Positions 16,090 to 23,947 of a DNA stretch of 64,000 nt are shown here, one piece after another. Positions within the stretch are counted from its first letter, which is position 1, and every line of letters starts with the position of its first letter. Source of the stretch: Streptomyces bathyalis (GTDB lineage Bacteria; Actinomycetota; Actinomycetes; Streptomycetales; Streptomycetaceae); NCBI RefSeq assembly GCF_015910445.1, contig NZ_CP048882.1:6011501-6075500 (forward strand), given 5' to 3'. A program made the position numbers and the translations under genes. The notes beneath the pieces are model-generated. The model saw only the letters and a program-made list of their open reading frames with translations. It was not told the origin of the DNA and did not search any database.

Positions 16090-17439
16090 GTGAGTGTGAA
16101 CGCCAACCCCGACGCCGGTGCCCGAACCTGGCGAGACCTTCCCGCCGCGCAGCAGCCCGAGTGGCCGGACCGGGACGCCCTGCGCACGGCAGTCGCCGAG
16201 CTCGAGTCCTATCCGCCCCTCGTCTTCGCCGGCGAGTGCGACCAGCTGCGTTCGCGTCTGGGCGCGGTCGCGCGGGGTGAGGCGTTCCTGCTCCAGGGCG
16301 GGGACTGCGCGGAAGCGTTCGACCAGGTCAGCGCCGAGCACATCCGGAACAAGCTCAAGACGCTGCTGCAGATGGGCGCCGTGCTGACGTACGCGGGGTC
16401 CGTGCCGGTGGTCAAGGTCGGCCGGATCGCGGGTCAGTACAGCAAGCCGCGTTCCAAGCCCACCGAGACCAGGGACGGTGTGACGCTGCCGTCGTACCGC
16501 GGCGACTCGGTCAACGGCTTCGAGTTCACCGAGGCCGCCCGCACGCCCGACCCGGAGCGGCTGAAGCGGATGTACCAGGCGTCCGCCTCCACGCTGAACC
16601 TCGTCCGCGCCTTCACCACCGGCGGCTACGCGGACCTGCGCCAGGTGCACGCCTGGAACCAGGACTTCGTGAAGCGCTCGCCCTCCGGGCAGCGTTACGA
16701 GGCGCTGGCACGCGAGATCGACCAGGCGCTGAAGTTCATGCACGCGTGCGGCACGGACCCGGAGGAGCTCAAGACCGTCGAGTTCTTCTCGTCGCACGAG
16801 GCGCTGCTGCTGGACTACGAGTCGGCCATGACCCGTACGGATTCGCGCAGCGGCAAGCTGTACGACGTCTCCGGTCACATGGTCTGGATCGGCGAGCGCA
16901 CTCGCCAACTCGACGGCGCCCACATCGAGTTCGCCTCGCAGGTGCGCAACCCGATCGGTGTGAAGCTGGGCCCGACGACGACGCCCGAGGAGGCCCTCAC
17001 GCTGATCGACAAGCTCGACCCGGACCGGGAGCCGGGCAGGCTCACCTTCATCACGCGCATGGGCGCCGACACCGTACGGGACAGGCTGCCCACCCTGGTG
17101 GAGAAGGTCAGCGCCTCGGGTGCCCAAGTGGTCTGGGTCTGCGACCCGATGCACGGCAACACCTTCGAGGCGGCAAGCGGTCACAAGACCCGCCGTTTCG
17201 ACGACGTGCTCGACGAGGTCAAGGGCTTCTTCGAGGTGCACAAGGGCGCGGGCACGCATCCGGGCGGCATCCACGTCGAGTTGACCGGTGACGACGTGAC
17301 GGAGTGCGTGGGCGGCGGCGACGAGATCTTCGTCGGCGACCTGCACCAGCGCTACGAGACGGCGTGCGACCCGCGGTTGAACCGCAGCCAGTCGCTCGAT
17401 CTCGCCTTCCTGGTCGCGGAGATGTACCGGGACCAGTGA
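16090..17439 (+). CDS. aroH: Class II 3-deoxy-D-arabino-heptulosonate 7-phosphate (DAHP) synthase
   Basis: A 449-residue plant/mycobacterial-type (class II) DAHP synthase that condenses PEP and erythrose 4-phosphate, the entry to the shikimate pathway. Motifs include QGGDCAEAF (metal-binding Cys), the KPRSKPTE loop, PSYRGDSVNGF, VWVCDPMHGNT and GGIHVELTGDDVTECVGG. The start is GTG 16090 (VSVNANPDAG). TAACCT sits 7 bases before it with no ribosome site, which suggests a leaderless message. It is divergent from trpL-trpEG with only about 100 bases between the starts, so first committed enzymes of the aromatic and tryptophan pathways share a control region. A strong terminator follows at 17504. 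Confidence 0.95.
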   Translation: MSVNANPDAGARTWRDLPAAQQPEWPDRDALRTAVAELESYPPLVFAGECDQLRSRLGAVARGEAFLLQGGDCAEAFDQVSAEHIRNKLKTLLQMGAVLTYAGSVPVVKVGRIAGQYSKPRSKPTETRDGVTLPSYRGDSVNGFEFTEAARTPDPERLKRMYQASASTLNLVRAFTTGGYADLRQVHAWNQDFVKRSPSGQRYEALAREIDQALKFMHACGTDPEELKTVEFFSSHEALLLDYESAMTRTDSRSGKLYDVSGHMVWIGERTRQLDGAHIEFASQVRNPIGVKLGPTTTPEEALTLIDKLDPDREPGRLTFITRMGADTVRDRLPTLVEKVSASGAQVVWVCDPMHGNTFEAASGHKTRRFDDVLDEVKGFFEVHKGAGTHPGGIHVELTGDDVTECVGGGDEIFVGDLHQRYETACDPRLNRSQSLDLAFLVAEMYRDQ

Positions 17440-17503
17440 GCCGGCGCAGGCGGCGCCTCTGAGCGCCGCCGCGGCCGCGGTGGCCGACGGAAGCAACACG
17501 GAA

Positions 17504-17536
17504 GTGGGGCCCGCATCACAGTGATGCGGGCCCCAC
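17504..17536 (+). terminator. Strong hairpin terminator after DAHP synthase gene
   Basis: Arms of 16 bases at 17504-17519 and 17521-17536 are exact reverse complements around a single A, so the real loop is a few bases. It lies 64 bases after the aroH stop and upstream of the iron-box region. Confidence 0.85.
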
Positions 17537-17564
17537 AGCTCTGTTGTGGACACCGGGCGGCAGC

Positions 17565-17603
17565 TAAGGTTAGGTTAACCATGGTTAGGTTAGCCTCATC
17601 AAG
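17565..17603 (+). promoter_or_regulatory. Tandem iron-box-like sites upstream of bfd
   Basis: TTAGGTTAACC at 17570-17580 and TTAGGTTAGCCTCATCAAG at 17585-17603 both match the left half of the DtxR/IdeR/DmdR consensus TTAGGTTAGGCTAACCTAA, arranged as direct repeats. They lie about 95-130 bases upstream of the bacterioferritin-associated ferredoxin start. This predicts iron-dependent repression of bfd by a DmdR1-type regulator. Matches to the right half of the consensus are weak, so the exact operator boundaries are uncertain. Confidence 0.65.
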
Positions 17604-17698
17604 CCAGAGCGTTTCCGGTTCGAGTCCATGGTTCGAGCCCCCGGGTTCGAGTACAGCCGGAACGCCGCCCGACGGACGAGCCCCGACTGGAGGACCGC

Positions 17699-17950
17699 GT
17701 GTACGTATGCTCCTGCTTCGGCGTTACGGACCGGCAGGTCCGTGAGCACCAGGAGGCCGGGGCCTGCACGCCGCGCCAGATCGCATCGGTGAGCAAGGCC
17801 GGGACGGACTGCGGCTCATGCGTACGCCGCATCCAGGGGCTCCTCGGACGCGGCGCGTGCCCGGGGCGTCAGCTGGAGACCGCCGCTCAGGAGCCCGCGC
17901 ACGCACCCGTGCCCGTGCCGTCCTCCACGTCGGTTGCCGAAGCCGCCTGA
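17699..17950 (+). CDS. bfd: Bacterioferritin-associated ferredoxin (Bfd, [2Fe-2S])
   Basis: An 83-residue protein whose first 55 residues are a BFD-type [2Fe-2S] domain: Cys4 and Cys6 in YVCSCFGVTD and Cys38 and Cys41 in TDCGSC. The C-terminal 30 residues are an Ala/Pro-rich tail. The family donates electrons to bacterioferritin to release stored iron, and the bacterioferritin gene lies immediately downstream in convergent orientation, 2 bases apart. The start is GTG 17699 with a GGAGG site. Iron-box-like repeats upstream predict induction under iron starvation, when stored iron must be mobilised. Confidence 0.92.
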   Translation: MYVCSCFGVTDRQVREHQEAGACTPRQIASVSKAGTDCGSCVRRIQGLLGRGACPGRQLETAAQEPAHAPVPVPSSTSVAEAA

Positions 17951-17952
17951 CG

Positions 17953-18441
17953 TCAGTTCTCCGACGGGGCCTCCTGCTCCACGAGCTGCGCGATGTAGAG
18001 CGGTTCGCCGAGCTTCTCGACCAGTTCGAGCTGGGTGTCCAGGTAGTCGATGTGGTGCTCCTCGTCGGCGAGGATGTCCTCGAAGATGTTCGCCGAGGTG
18101 ATGTCGCCCTTGGCGCGCATGACCTCCACCCCGCGCCGCAGACGGTCGATCGCCTCTACTTCGATCTGCCGGTCCGCCGTGAACATCTCGGTCAGTGTCT
18201 GACCGACGTTGACGTGGAAGAGCCTCTGGTAGTTGGGAAGCCCCTCGAGAAACAGAATGCGGTCGGTGAGCCGTTCGGCGTGACGCATCTCGTCGAAGGA
18301 CTCCGCACGGGTGTAGCGGGCGAGCTTGGGCCAGCCGAAGTGCTCCTGCATCTTCGCGTGCAGGAAGTACTGATTGATAGCTGTCAGCTCGGCCGTCAAC
18401 TGCTCGTTGAGGAATTCGATGACCTCGGGATCGCCCTGCAT
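17953..18441 (-). CDS. bfr: Bacterioferritin
   Basis: A 162-residue 24-mer ferritin with haem and a di-iron ferroxidase centre. All ferroxidase ligands are present: Glu18, Glu51, His54, Glu94, Glu127 and His130. The haem-ligating Met52 is present in FDEMRHAERL. The start is ATG 18441 (MQGDPEVIEF), with a GGAAGGAG site; the longer open frame has no matching homology. It is convergent with bfd. A palindrome 88 bases upstream may be its regulatory site. Confidence 0.95.
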   Translation of the reverse strand: MQGDPEVIEFLNEQLTAELTAINQYFLHAKMQEHFGWPKLARYTRAESFDEMRHAERLTDRILFLEGLPNYQRLFHVNVGQTLTEMFTADRQIEVEAIDRLRRGVEVMRAKGDITSANIFEDILADEEHHIDYLDTQLELVEKLGEPLYIAQLVEQEAPSEN

Positions 18442-18528
18442 GGCTGCGGACTCCTTCCAGGAAAGGAAAAGTGCCAGGTGCGTGTGCGCGCGCCCGCGCA
18501 TCCTCGCACCGTGTCGTCACCCGGTCCA

Positions 18529-18544
18529 GTAAGCGAAGGCTTAC
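18529..18544. promoter_or_regulatory. Palindrome in the bfr / oxidoreductase divergent promoter region
   Basis: GTAAGC at 18529-18534 and GCTTAC at 18539-18544 flank GAAG. The surrounding GAAGGCTTACC partly resembles the centre of the iron-box consensus. It lies between divergent bfr (start 18441) and the molybdopterin oxidoreductase gene (start 18639), so it could control either. Assignment to an iron regulator is only a guess. Confidence 0.4.
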
Positions 18545-18638
18545 CGAAATCGCCCGAATTGGCGAGCGGAATGCCCTCGAACACCCCACGAACGGGGTGC
18601 CGGTAAGCGGCTTCGGGAGGGTCTGTCACCATGGGGAG

Positions 18639-19262
18639 ATGGGCCAGTCGCAGAGTGCTGAGGGGGAGCAGCAATCGCTTCCGCCAGGACAGCGGCTCCA
18701 GCGCGGCTGGCCGGTCACGCATTACGGGCCGGTGCCGAAGTTCAAGCCCGACCGCTGGGATTTCCGGGTTTTCGGAGCGACCGCCGACGGCGAGAAGCAC
18801 TCCTGGGACCACGAGGAGTTCTCGGCGCTGCCGTACGAGACCGTCGTCGCCGACTTCCACTGCGTCACCAAGTTCAGCATGGTCGGGGCCGAATGGGGTG
18901 GCGTGCCCGCCCGTACCGTGCTGGAACTCGCTCCTCCCGCGGCCGGCGTCACGCACGTCATGGTCTGGGCCGAATACGGATTCAGCTCCAACCTGCGGCT
19001 GTCGGACTTCGCCGCCGGTACGACGCTGTTCGCCACGCACCGCGCGGGCGAGCTGCTCACGGCCGAACACGGTTTCCCGGTGCGGCTGGTGGTGCCGCAT
19101 CTGTACGCGTGGAAGGGCCCGAAGTGGGTGCGCGGCGTGGAGTACATGACCACGGACCGCCGCGGCTTCTGGGAGGAACGCGGTTACCACAACATCGGCG
19201 ACCCCCATAAGGAACAGCGCTACTCCTACCAGGAGGAGCCCGGTGAGGGGCCGGAGCTGTAG
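18639..19262 (+). CDS. Molybdopterin-dependent oxidoreductase (sulfite oxidase/YedY-like fold)
   Basis: A 207-residue soluble member of the sulfite oxidase Mo-cofactor superfamily. The molybdenum-ligating Cys75 is in ADFHCVTKFSM, followed by the conserved GVPARTVLELAPP and the YAWKGPKWVRGVEYMT motif near the C-terminus. No Tat signal or transmembrane helix is visible, unlike exported MsrP/YedY, so it is probably cytoplasmic. The start ATG 18639 is chosen by homology; GGGGAG directly abuts it, and the usual spaced ribosome site is missing. The substrate is unknown. It converges with the downstream minus-strand genes. Confidence 0.85.
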   Translation: MGQSQSAEGEQQSLPPGQRLQRGWPVTHYGPVPKFKPDRWDFRVFGATADGEKHSWDHEEFSALPYETVVADFHCVTKFSMVGAEWGGVPARTVLELAPPAAGVTHVMVWAEYGFSSNLRLSDFAAGTTLFATHRAGELLTAEHGFPVRLVVPHLYAWKGPKWVRGVEYMTTDRRGFWEERGYHNIGDPHKEQRYSYQEEPGEGPEL

Positions 19263-19277
19263 GCCCGCCGCTCGCCC

Positions 19278-19500
19278 TCAGTGGTAGGCGTGCAGCACCG
19301 CGTGACCCTTGCCCCGGCCGATCATCCACCGGTTCACCGGCGTCGGGACGACGAAGAGCGCGATGGCCGTCACCATCGTCGGACGTCGTGCCAGGCGAAG
19401 GCCGTGCCGATGACCAGGCCGAGGACCTCGCCGAAGGCGCAGCCCGTGAGGCAGGGCAGCGTGGCGCCCGCCGCCGTCGGCCAGGGCGCCCCGCCGTCCT
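19278..19500 (-). pseudogene. DUF4396 integral membrane protein remnant with internal deletion and frameshift
   Basis: On the minus strand, downstream of nfo, one frame reads ATLPCLTGCAFGEVLGLVIG and then TAFAWHDVRRW before a stop at 19372. The +1-shifted frame from 19376 continues TAIALFVVPTPVNRWMIG and then RGKGHAVLHAYH to a stop at 19278. These are the N-terminal and C-terminal signatures of DUF4396 membrane proteins, as I know the family. The 100 or so residues normally between them (several membrane helices) are missing and the junction is out of frame. The gene is therefore a decayed remnant. No start codon for the N-terminal part is obvious. Confidence 0.68.
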
Positions 19501-19509
19501 GCCGCGCGC

Positions 19510-20385
19510 TCAGCCTTCGCCTTGGCGTAGTTCCTTCAGCCGTGCCACGTCCGCCGCGTGCCCCTCCTTGCGGCCGGGGGTCTCTATGACGAGCGGTACG
19601 CCCTCGGTCGAGGGATGGGTCATGAGGTCGGCGAACGGACCGGAGCCGATGTGGCCGGAGCCGATGTTGGCATGGCGGTCCTTGTGGGCCCCGGCGACGT
19701 CCTTGGAGTCGTTGGCGTGGATCAGCTTGAGACGGCCCGGGCCGGCCGCCGACTCCAGCTCGTCCAGCGTGTGCTTCACCCCTCCCGGCGCCGCCAGGTC
19801 GTGCCCGGCGGCGAAGACGTGGCAGGTGTCGAGGCAGACGCCGAGCCTCGGGTGGTGGCGGAGGATCTCGAAGTACGGCCCGAGGTCCTGCATCCGGGAG
19901 CAGAGCGAGAACCCCTGGCCGGCCGTGGGCTCCAGCAGCAGCCACGGGTCGTCCTCGTGCGTCAGCTCCTCCAGCAACGGCAGGAGCAGCCGGCCCACCT
20001 GTGCCAGGGCGGTGGCGCTCGTGCGGCCGCCGGTTGCCGAACCCGTGTGGACCACGACGCCGGACGCGCCGATCTCGCGCCCCCTGCGGAGCGAATGGCG
20101 CAGCGAGGAGACGGAGTTGCGGGCCGTGGCCTCGGTGTGGGAGCCGAGATTGATGAGGTAAGGGGCATGCACGAATACGGGGAGTTCCCTCTCCGCGCAC
20201 GCCGCACGGAATTCCTCGTCCTGTTCCGGGGATCCGGAGTTCGTCGCCCAGCCGCGGGGATTGGCGACGAAGACCTGAAGGGCTTCCGCGCCGATGTCAT
20301 CGGCGTAGGAAATGCCAGTGGCGGCCAGTCCCCCTGCTACGGGGACGTGGCCGCCAATGGGATTGCGGTGTCGCTTGGTCGTCAC
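19510..20385 (-). CDS. nfo: Deoxyribonuclease IV (endonuclease IV-type AP endonuclease)
   Basis: A 291-residue TIM-barrel AP endonuclease that cleaves DNA 5' to abasic sites in base-excision repair. Three-zinc ligands appear in order in VFVHAPYLINLGS, VVVHTGSATGG, LLLEPTAGQG, VCLDTCHVFAAGHDL, LIHANDSKD and ANIGSGHIG. The N-terminus GGHVPVAGGL matches the family start. ATG 20385 gives the standard length. It is followed on the same strand by the DUF4396 remnant and preceded by the SLT-domain gene. Confidence 0.92.
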   Translation of the reverse strand: MTTKRHRNPIGGHVPVAGGLAATGISYADDIGAEALQVFVANPRGWATNSGSPEQDEEFRAACAERELPVFVHAPYLINLGSHTEATARNSVSSLRHSLRRGREIGASGVVVHTGSATGGRTSATALAQVGRLLLPLLEELTHEDDPWLLLEPTAGQGFSLCSRMQDLGPYFEILRHHPRLGVCLDTCHVFAAGHDLAAPGGVKHTLDELESAAGPGRLKLIHANDSKDVAGAHKDRHANIGSGHIGSGPFADLMTHPSTEGVPLVIETPGRKEGHAADVARLKELRQGEG

Positions 20386-20389
20386 ACCA

Positions 20390-21172
20390 TCAGTATGCCG
20401 AGTTCACGTTGTCCATCGAACCGTACTTGTCCGCCGCGTAGTTGCACGCGGCCACGATGTTGGCGACCGGGTCGGTGATGTTGTGGGGCGTTCCCTTGAC
20501 GTGGTACGCGTCGAAGGTCGGCTGGATGGTCTGGAGCAGGCCCTTGGACGGGGTGCCGTTCTGGGCGTTGATGTCCCAGTTGTTCACGGCGTTCGGGTTC
20601 CCGCCGGACTCGCGGATGATGTTCCGCTTGATGCCGTCGTAGGACCCGGGGATGTCGTGCTTCGCCATGACGTCGCGGGCCTCGCGGATCCAGCCGTCGA
20701 GGTTGTCCGGGTAGGTCTTGGCTGCCTTGGCGCGCTCGGCGGCTCGCGACGCCTTGGCCGCGGCCTCGGCCTTGCGCTCCGCAGCGGCCTTCTTCGCGGC
20801 TGCCGCCTTCGCGGCCTTCGCCTTGGCGGCCTTGACCTTGGCTGCCTCCGCGCGGTCGGCGGCGACGGCCTTCTGCTGGGCCACGGCGTCCTTCTGCTTG
20901 GCCACGGCCTCCTTGGTGCGCTTGACGTCGGCGTCCAGGGTGCCCTGGTTGGCGGCGCCGAGCTCCACCTTGTGCGTATCGGACTTCTTCGTACTCTCCG
21001 CGGCGGCCGTAGAGGCGCTGACCTTCTTGGCGCTCGACTGGCTCTGGTCGCCTGCGTCGGCGCTGCCGGGAATGACGGTCAGTGCGATGGCTGCCGCGCC
21101 CGCGGCCGATATACCTGCGGCGGAGATACGCGCGAACTTGGGGTTGCGGACGTAGCCGAGAATGTTGGGCAT
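20390..21172 (-). CDS. Secreted lytic transglycosylase (SLT domain) with Ala/Lys coiled coil
   Basis: A 260-residue exported protein. The N-terminal helix about 14-40 ends SADAGDQ and is a probable signal peptide. Residues about 75-152 are an Ala/Lys/Glu-rich heptad-like coiled coil (EAVAKQKDAVAQQK, then KAAKAKAAKAAAAKKAAAER). Residues 157-260 are a short goose-type/SLT lysozyme-like domain, with the probable catalytic Glu188 in IIRESGGNPNAV, followed by NGTPSKGLLQTIQPTF. Predicted role: cleavage of peptidoglycan glycan strands outside the membrane. The start is ATG 21172 with GAAAGG upstream. A 430-base non-coding region precedes it. Confidence 0.88.
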   Translation of the reverse strand: MPNILGYVRNPKFARISAAGISAAGAAAIALTVIPGSADAGDQSQSSAKKVSASTAAAESTKKSDTHKVELGAANQGTLDADVKRTKEAVAKQKDAVAQQKAVAADRAEAAKVKAAKAKAAKAAAAKKAAAERKAEAAAKASRAAERAKAAKTYPDNLDGWIREARDVMAKHDIPGSYDGIKRNIIRESGGNPNAVNNWDINAQNGTPSKGLLQTIQPTFDAYHVKGTPHNITDPVANIVAACNYAADKYGSMDNVNSAY

Positions 21173-21604
21173 TGTGAGCGAACCTTTCAACATTGCGTGC
21201 GTCGTCGCAGAGGCCGAAAAGGCGGTGTACGCCGAGTTCCGAACCCCGGCGCATGCGACCGACGGCAATTGTTAAAGGCTCCGAAAACACAGCCCAAAAG
21301 TGTGACGTACTATCCCGTTTCGTTTATCGGGGGAGTGGGCCGCACGGGGAACGCCGGACGGCCCGTGCCCCGGGCGGCGGGCGGAGGCAGCTACCGGTCC
21401 ACTAGAGGCAGTCGTAAGTGACATGGGTCCTATGTCCGGTATCACACGCAAGGCGGCCCGGATCCCTGTGGGTGAGGACGCGCATGCGGGGTGTAAGCGC
21501 TCTCCGGTACGTCCGGAGCGGGCTTCCAGGGAGGTGTTCCGGGGGCGTTCCGGAGGGGTGCGGCCGCCGTGGCGGTGACCGTGGTCGACCTGCTCAGCGC
21601 CTGC
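21173..21604 (-). promoter_or_regulatory. 432-base gene-free leader region upstream of the SLT-domain gene
   Basis: No plausible ORF covers this region between the kinase stop and the transglycosylase start, both on the minus strand. Several Streptomyces cell-wall hydrolase genes carry long riboswitch leaders (ydaO, c-di-AMP), so I compared this region by eye with the ydaO core and saw no convincing match. A CCCGATAA element near 21325-21332 (minus strand) resembles a WhiG-type -10 but lacks a -35. I see nothing else I can support. Confidence 0.4.
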
Positions 21605-23641
21605 TCAGCGCAGCCAGATCGTCACCTCGGAGCCGCGCGGAGCCTCGTCGTCCCCGCCCGGTGACTGGGCGAAGACCTTGTTGCCGACGAAGATCCGGCG
21701 TGTGGTGACCTCGAAGCCCGCGTCCTCCAGCTTCTTGCGCGCCTGCTTCTTGCCCAGGCCCTCCACGTCCGGGACGTCCACCAGGTCCTGGCCCTTGGAG
21801 ATGGTGAGGGTGACGGTGTCGCCCTCACCGGCCGTGCTGCCCTCGGCGGGCGACTGCCGGGCCACCTTGCCCTCGTCCTCGTCCGAGAAGACGCGCCCCT
21901 GAGCGATACGGACCTTCAGGCCCTCCTCGGCCAGGTCCTCGCGGGCGGAGTCCTCGTCGTCACCGACGACGTCCGGCACATCGACCGGCGAGCCCTTGGA
22001 GACGGTCAGCGCGACGGGGGAGCCCGGGCGGCGCTTGCTGCCCGCGTCCGGGTCGCTGGCGATCACGGAGCCCCGCGCCGTGTCCTCGCTGAACTGCTGC
22101 TTGACCACACCGGCCTCCAGGCCGGCGTCCTTGAGCTTGCGCCGGGCGTCGGCGAGCGGCGTACCGCTCAGCTCGGGGACCTTCACTATCTCCGGGCCGT
22201 TGGAGACGACCATGGTGACGGTGCCCGTCCTGCGGATGCGGTCGCCCGGGTCCGGGTTGGTGTCGATGACGTGGCCGCGCTCGACGCGCTCGCTGTAGTC
22301 GCGGGTGACGTTCACGTCGAGTCCCGAGTCGCTGAGGATCTTCCTGGCCTGGGGCTCCGTCTTGTCCAGCACGGCCGGGGTCTGAGTGAACTGGCCGGAG
22401 TTGATGTACCAGACACCGGTGCCCACCAGCAGCAACAGCATCACTCCCAGCGTCACGAGGAAGCCCCGGCCACCGGCACGGCCGCCGCGGCGGCGCCGCG
22501 TGCCGCCGCCGTCACGCGGCGGGGCGGTGTAGCGGGCGGTGCGGTCGATGTCGTCGCCCCAGCCGCCTCCGGGGCCGGGCCCGTGCCCGTATTCGTGCGC
22601 TGCCGCGACGTCGCGCGGGAGCAGGCTCGTGCGCTCCTCCATCCCGTCGCCGGGGCCGGCCGCCGAGCGCATGCGGCCCTCGCCGAGGGCGGCTCCGGCC
22701 GCGAGGACCTCGGCGAGCCCTGCCGCCGGGTCGTGCGCCTGAGGCGGGACGGCGTCCAGCTGGTCCGGGGTGAGACGGGCCCGGACTCCGCGGGTCTCCG
22801 AGAGCATCGCGCCCGCGTCCTGGGGGCGGCCGTCCGCCGCACGCGCCGTGGCCCGTGCGACCAGCATGTCCAGCTCCGGGGCGAGGCCGGGGACGGAGGT
22901 CGACGGAGCCGGCATGTCCTCGTGGAGGTGCTGGTAGAGCACCTGCGCCGGCGTGCCGCCAGTGCGGGGCTTGCTGCCGGTGAGCATCTCGTAGAGCATC
23001 ACGCCGCACGCGTAGAGGTCGGTGCGTGTGTCCGCCGTGCCGTGCTCGATCTGCTCCGGGGCGAGGTAGGAGACGGTGCCGAGAATGCTGTCGGATCCCA
23101 CGGACGTCTGGCTGTCCACCGCCCGTACGAGGCCGAAGTCGGCGACCTTGACCCGCCCGTCGTCGCCGATCAGCACGTTCTCCGGCTTCATGTCGCGGTG
23201 CACCATGCCGGCGTGGTGCGCGGCGCCCAGAGCGGCGAGCATCGGCTCCAGGATGTCCAGGGCGACGCGGGGGCGGAGAGCGCCGCGCTCCCGCAGCACG
23301 TCCCGCAGGGTGCACCCGGAGACGTACTCCATCGCCAGGTAGACGTAGGTGCCGTCGGTGCCCTGGTCGTACACGCCGACCACGTTGGGGTGCGCGAGCC
23401 GGGCGACGGACTTGGCCTCGCGGATGAAGCGGTCGACGAAGGCGCCGTCCATGGCGAGCGAGGGGTGCATGACCTTCAGGGCCAGAACGCGGTCGAGGCG
23501 GGTGTCGACGGCGCGGTAGACCGTCGCCATGCCGCCGACGGCAATACGTGATTCGACGCGGTACCGGCCGTCCAGCACCTGGCCGACCGGCGGGGTCTCC
23601 CCGGCGGGGCCGGAGGAGGAGTCCTGAAGGCTCGTATCCAT
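21605..23641 (-). CDS. PASTA-domain Ser/Thr protein kinase (PknB/PknL type)
   Basis: A 678-residue receptor kinase. The catalytic domain spans about 27-290, with glycine loop IAVGGMATVY, Lys56 in LALKVMHP, HRDMKPENV at 148-156, DFG at 168-170 and the APE loop SYLAPEQIEH, so it looks active. A low-complexity juxtamembrane stretch follows. One transmembrane helix is at about 394-413, then four extracellular PASTA repeats (about 421-485, 486-552, 553-620 and 621-678) that bind muropeptide or lipid II. The order near thiamine, Rv2175c-like and DAHP synthase genes suggests orthology to actinobacterial PknL. An 11-bp tandem duplication covers the stop codon. Confidence 0.95.
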   Translation of the reverse strand: MDTSLQDSSSGPAGETPPVGQVLDGRYRVESRIAVGGMATVYRAVDTRLDRVLALKVMHPSLAMDGAFVDRFIREAKSVARLAHPNVVGVYDQGTDGTYVYLAMEYVSGCTLRDVLRERGALRPRVALDILEPMLAALGAAHHAGMVHRDMKPENVLIGDDGRVKVADFGLVRAVDSQTSVGSDSILGTVSYLAPEQIEHGTADTRTDLYACGVMLYEMLTGSKPRTGGTPAQVLYQHLHEDMPAPSTSVPGLAPELDMLVARATARAADGRPQDAGAMLSETRGVRARLTPDQLDAVPPQAHDPAAGLAEVLAAGAALGEGRMRSAAGPGDGMEERTSLLPRDVAAAHEYGHGPGPGGGWGDDIDRTARYTAPPRDGGGTRRRRGGRAGGRGFLVTLGVMLLLLVGTGVWYINSGQFTQTPAVLDKTEPQARKILSDSGLDVNVTRDYSERVERGHVIDTNPDPGDRIRRTGTVTMVVSNGPEIVKVPELSGTPLADARRKLKDAGLEAGVVKQQFSEDTARGSVIASDPDAGSKRRPGSPVALTVSKGSPVDVPDVVGDDEDSAREDLAEEGLKVRIAQGRVFSDEDEGKVARQSPAEGSTAGEGDTVTLTISKGQDLVDVPDVEGLGKKQARKKLEDAGFEVTTRRIFVGNKVFAQSPGGDDEAPRGSEVTIWLR

Positions 23642-23947
23642 CGACGAAGAGTCTACGAGTCATCCCGGCGACCGAAATCCGTGATGCGCCATGCAGCGGG
23701 TGAGACGACAGGCCAACGAGGAAGAATCGTAGATTTTGCCCCTTTTGGGACTTTGGTCCGAAAGGGCGCCGGCAGGCTCCCGGGAGCTCGGAATTCCAGC
23801 ACGCGGCGGCGCTGATTCCGCCCTCTTCCCGGTGCCTTCTTCCTTCCCTCTTTCTCCGCGGACCGGAATTTCTCATGCGGGACCTGTGTCCCTGGGCGCT
23901 TCCCGGGACTTGTGTCACTCAGCCCGGCCCAGGGACCTTCGTCCCGC
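23642..23947. promoter_or_regulatory. Intergenic region between kinase start and thiG stop
   Basis: 306 bases without a supportable gene, presumed to hold the kinase promoter. An imperfect hairpin (CCCTTTTGGGAC near 23740-23751, GTCCGAAAGGG near 23756-23766) and a short direct repeat GGGAC-Y-TGTGTC near 23880-23915 are visible. Neither has an assigned role; the hairpin could lie in the kinase mRNA leader. Confidence 0.35.

Noticed and set aside
21173..21604. ydaO (c-di-AMP) riboswitch ahead of the SLT gene
   Set aside because: Compared by eye with the ydaO core sequence and found no convincing match; kept only as an unexplained leader.
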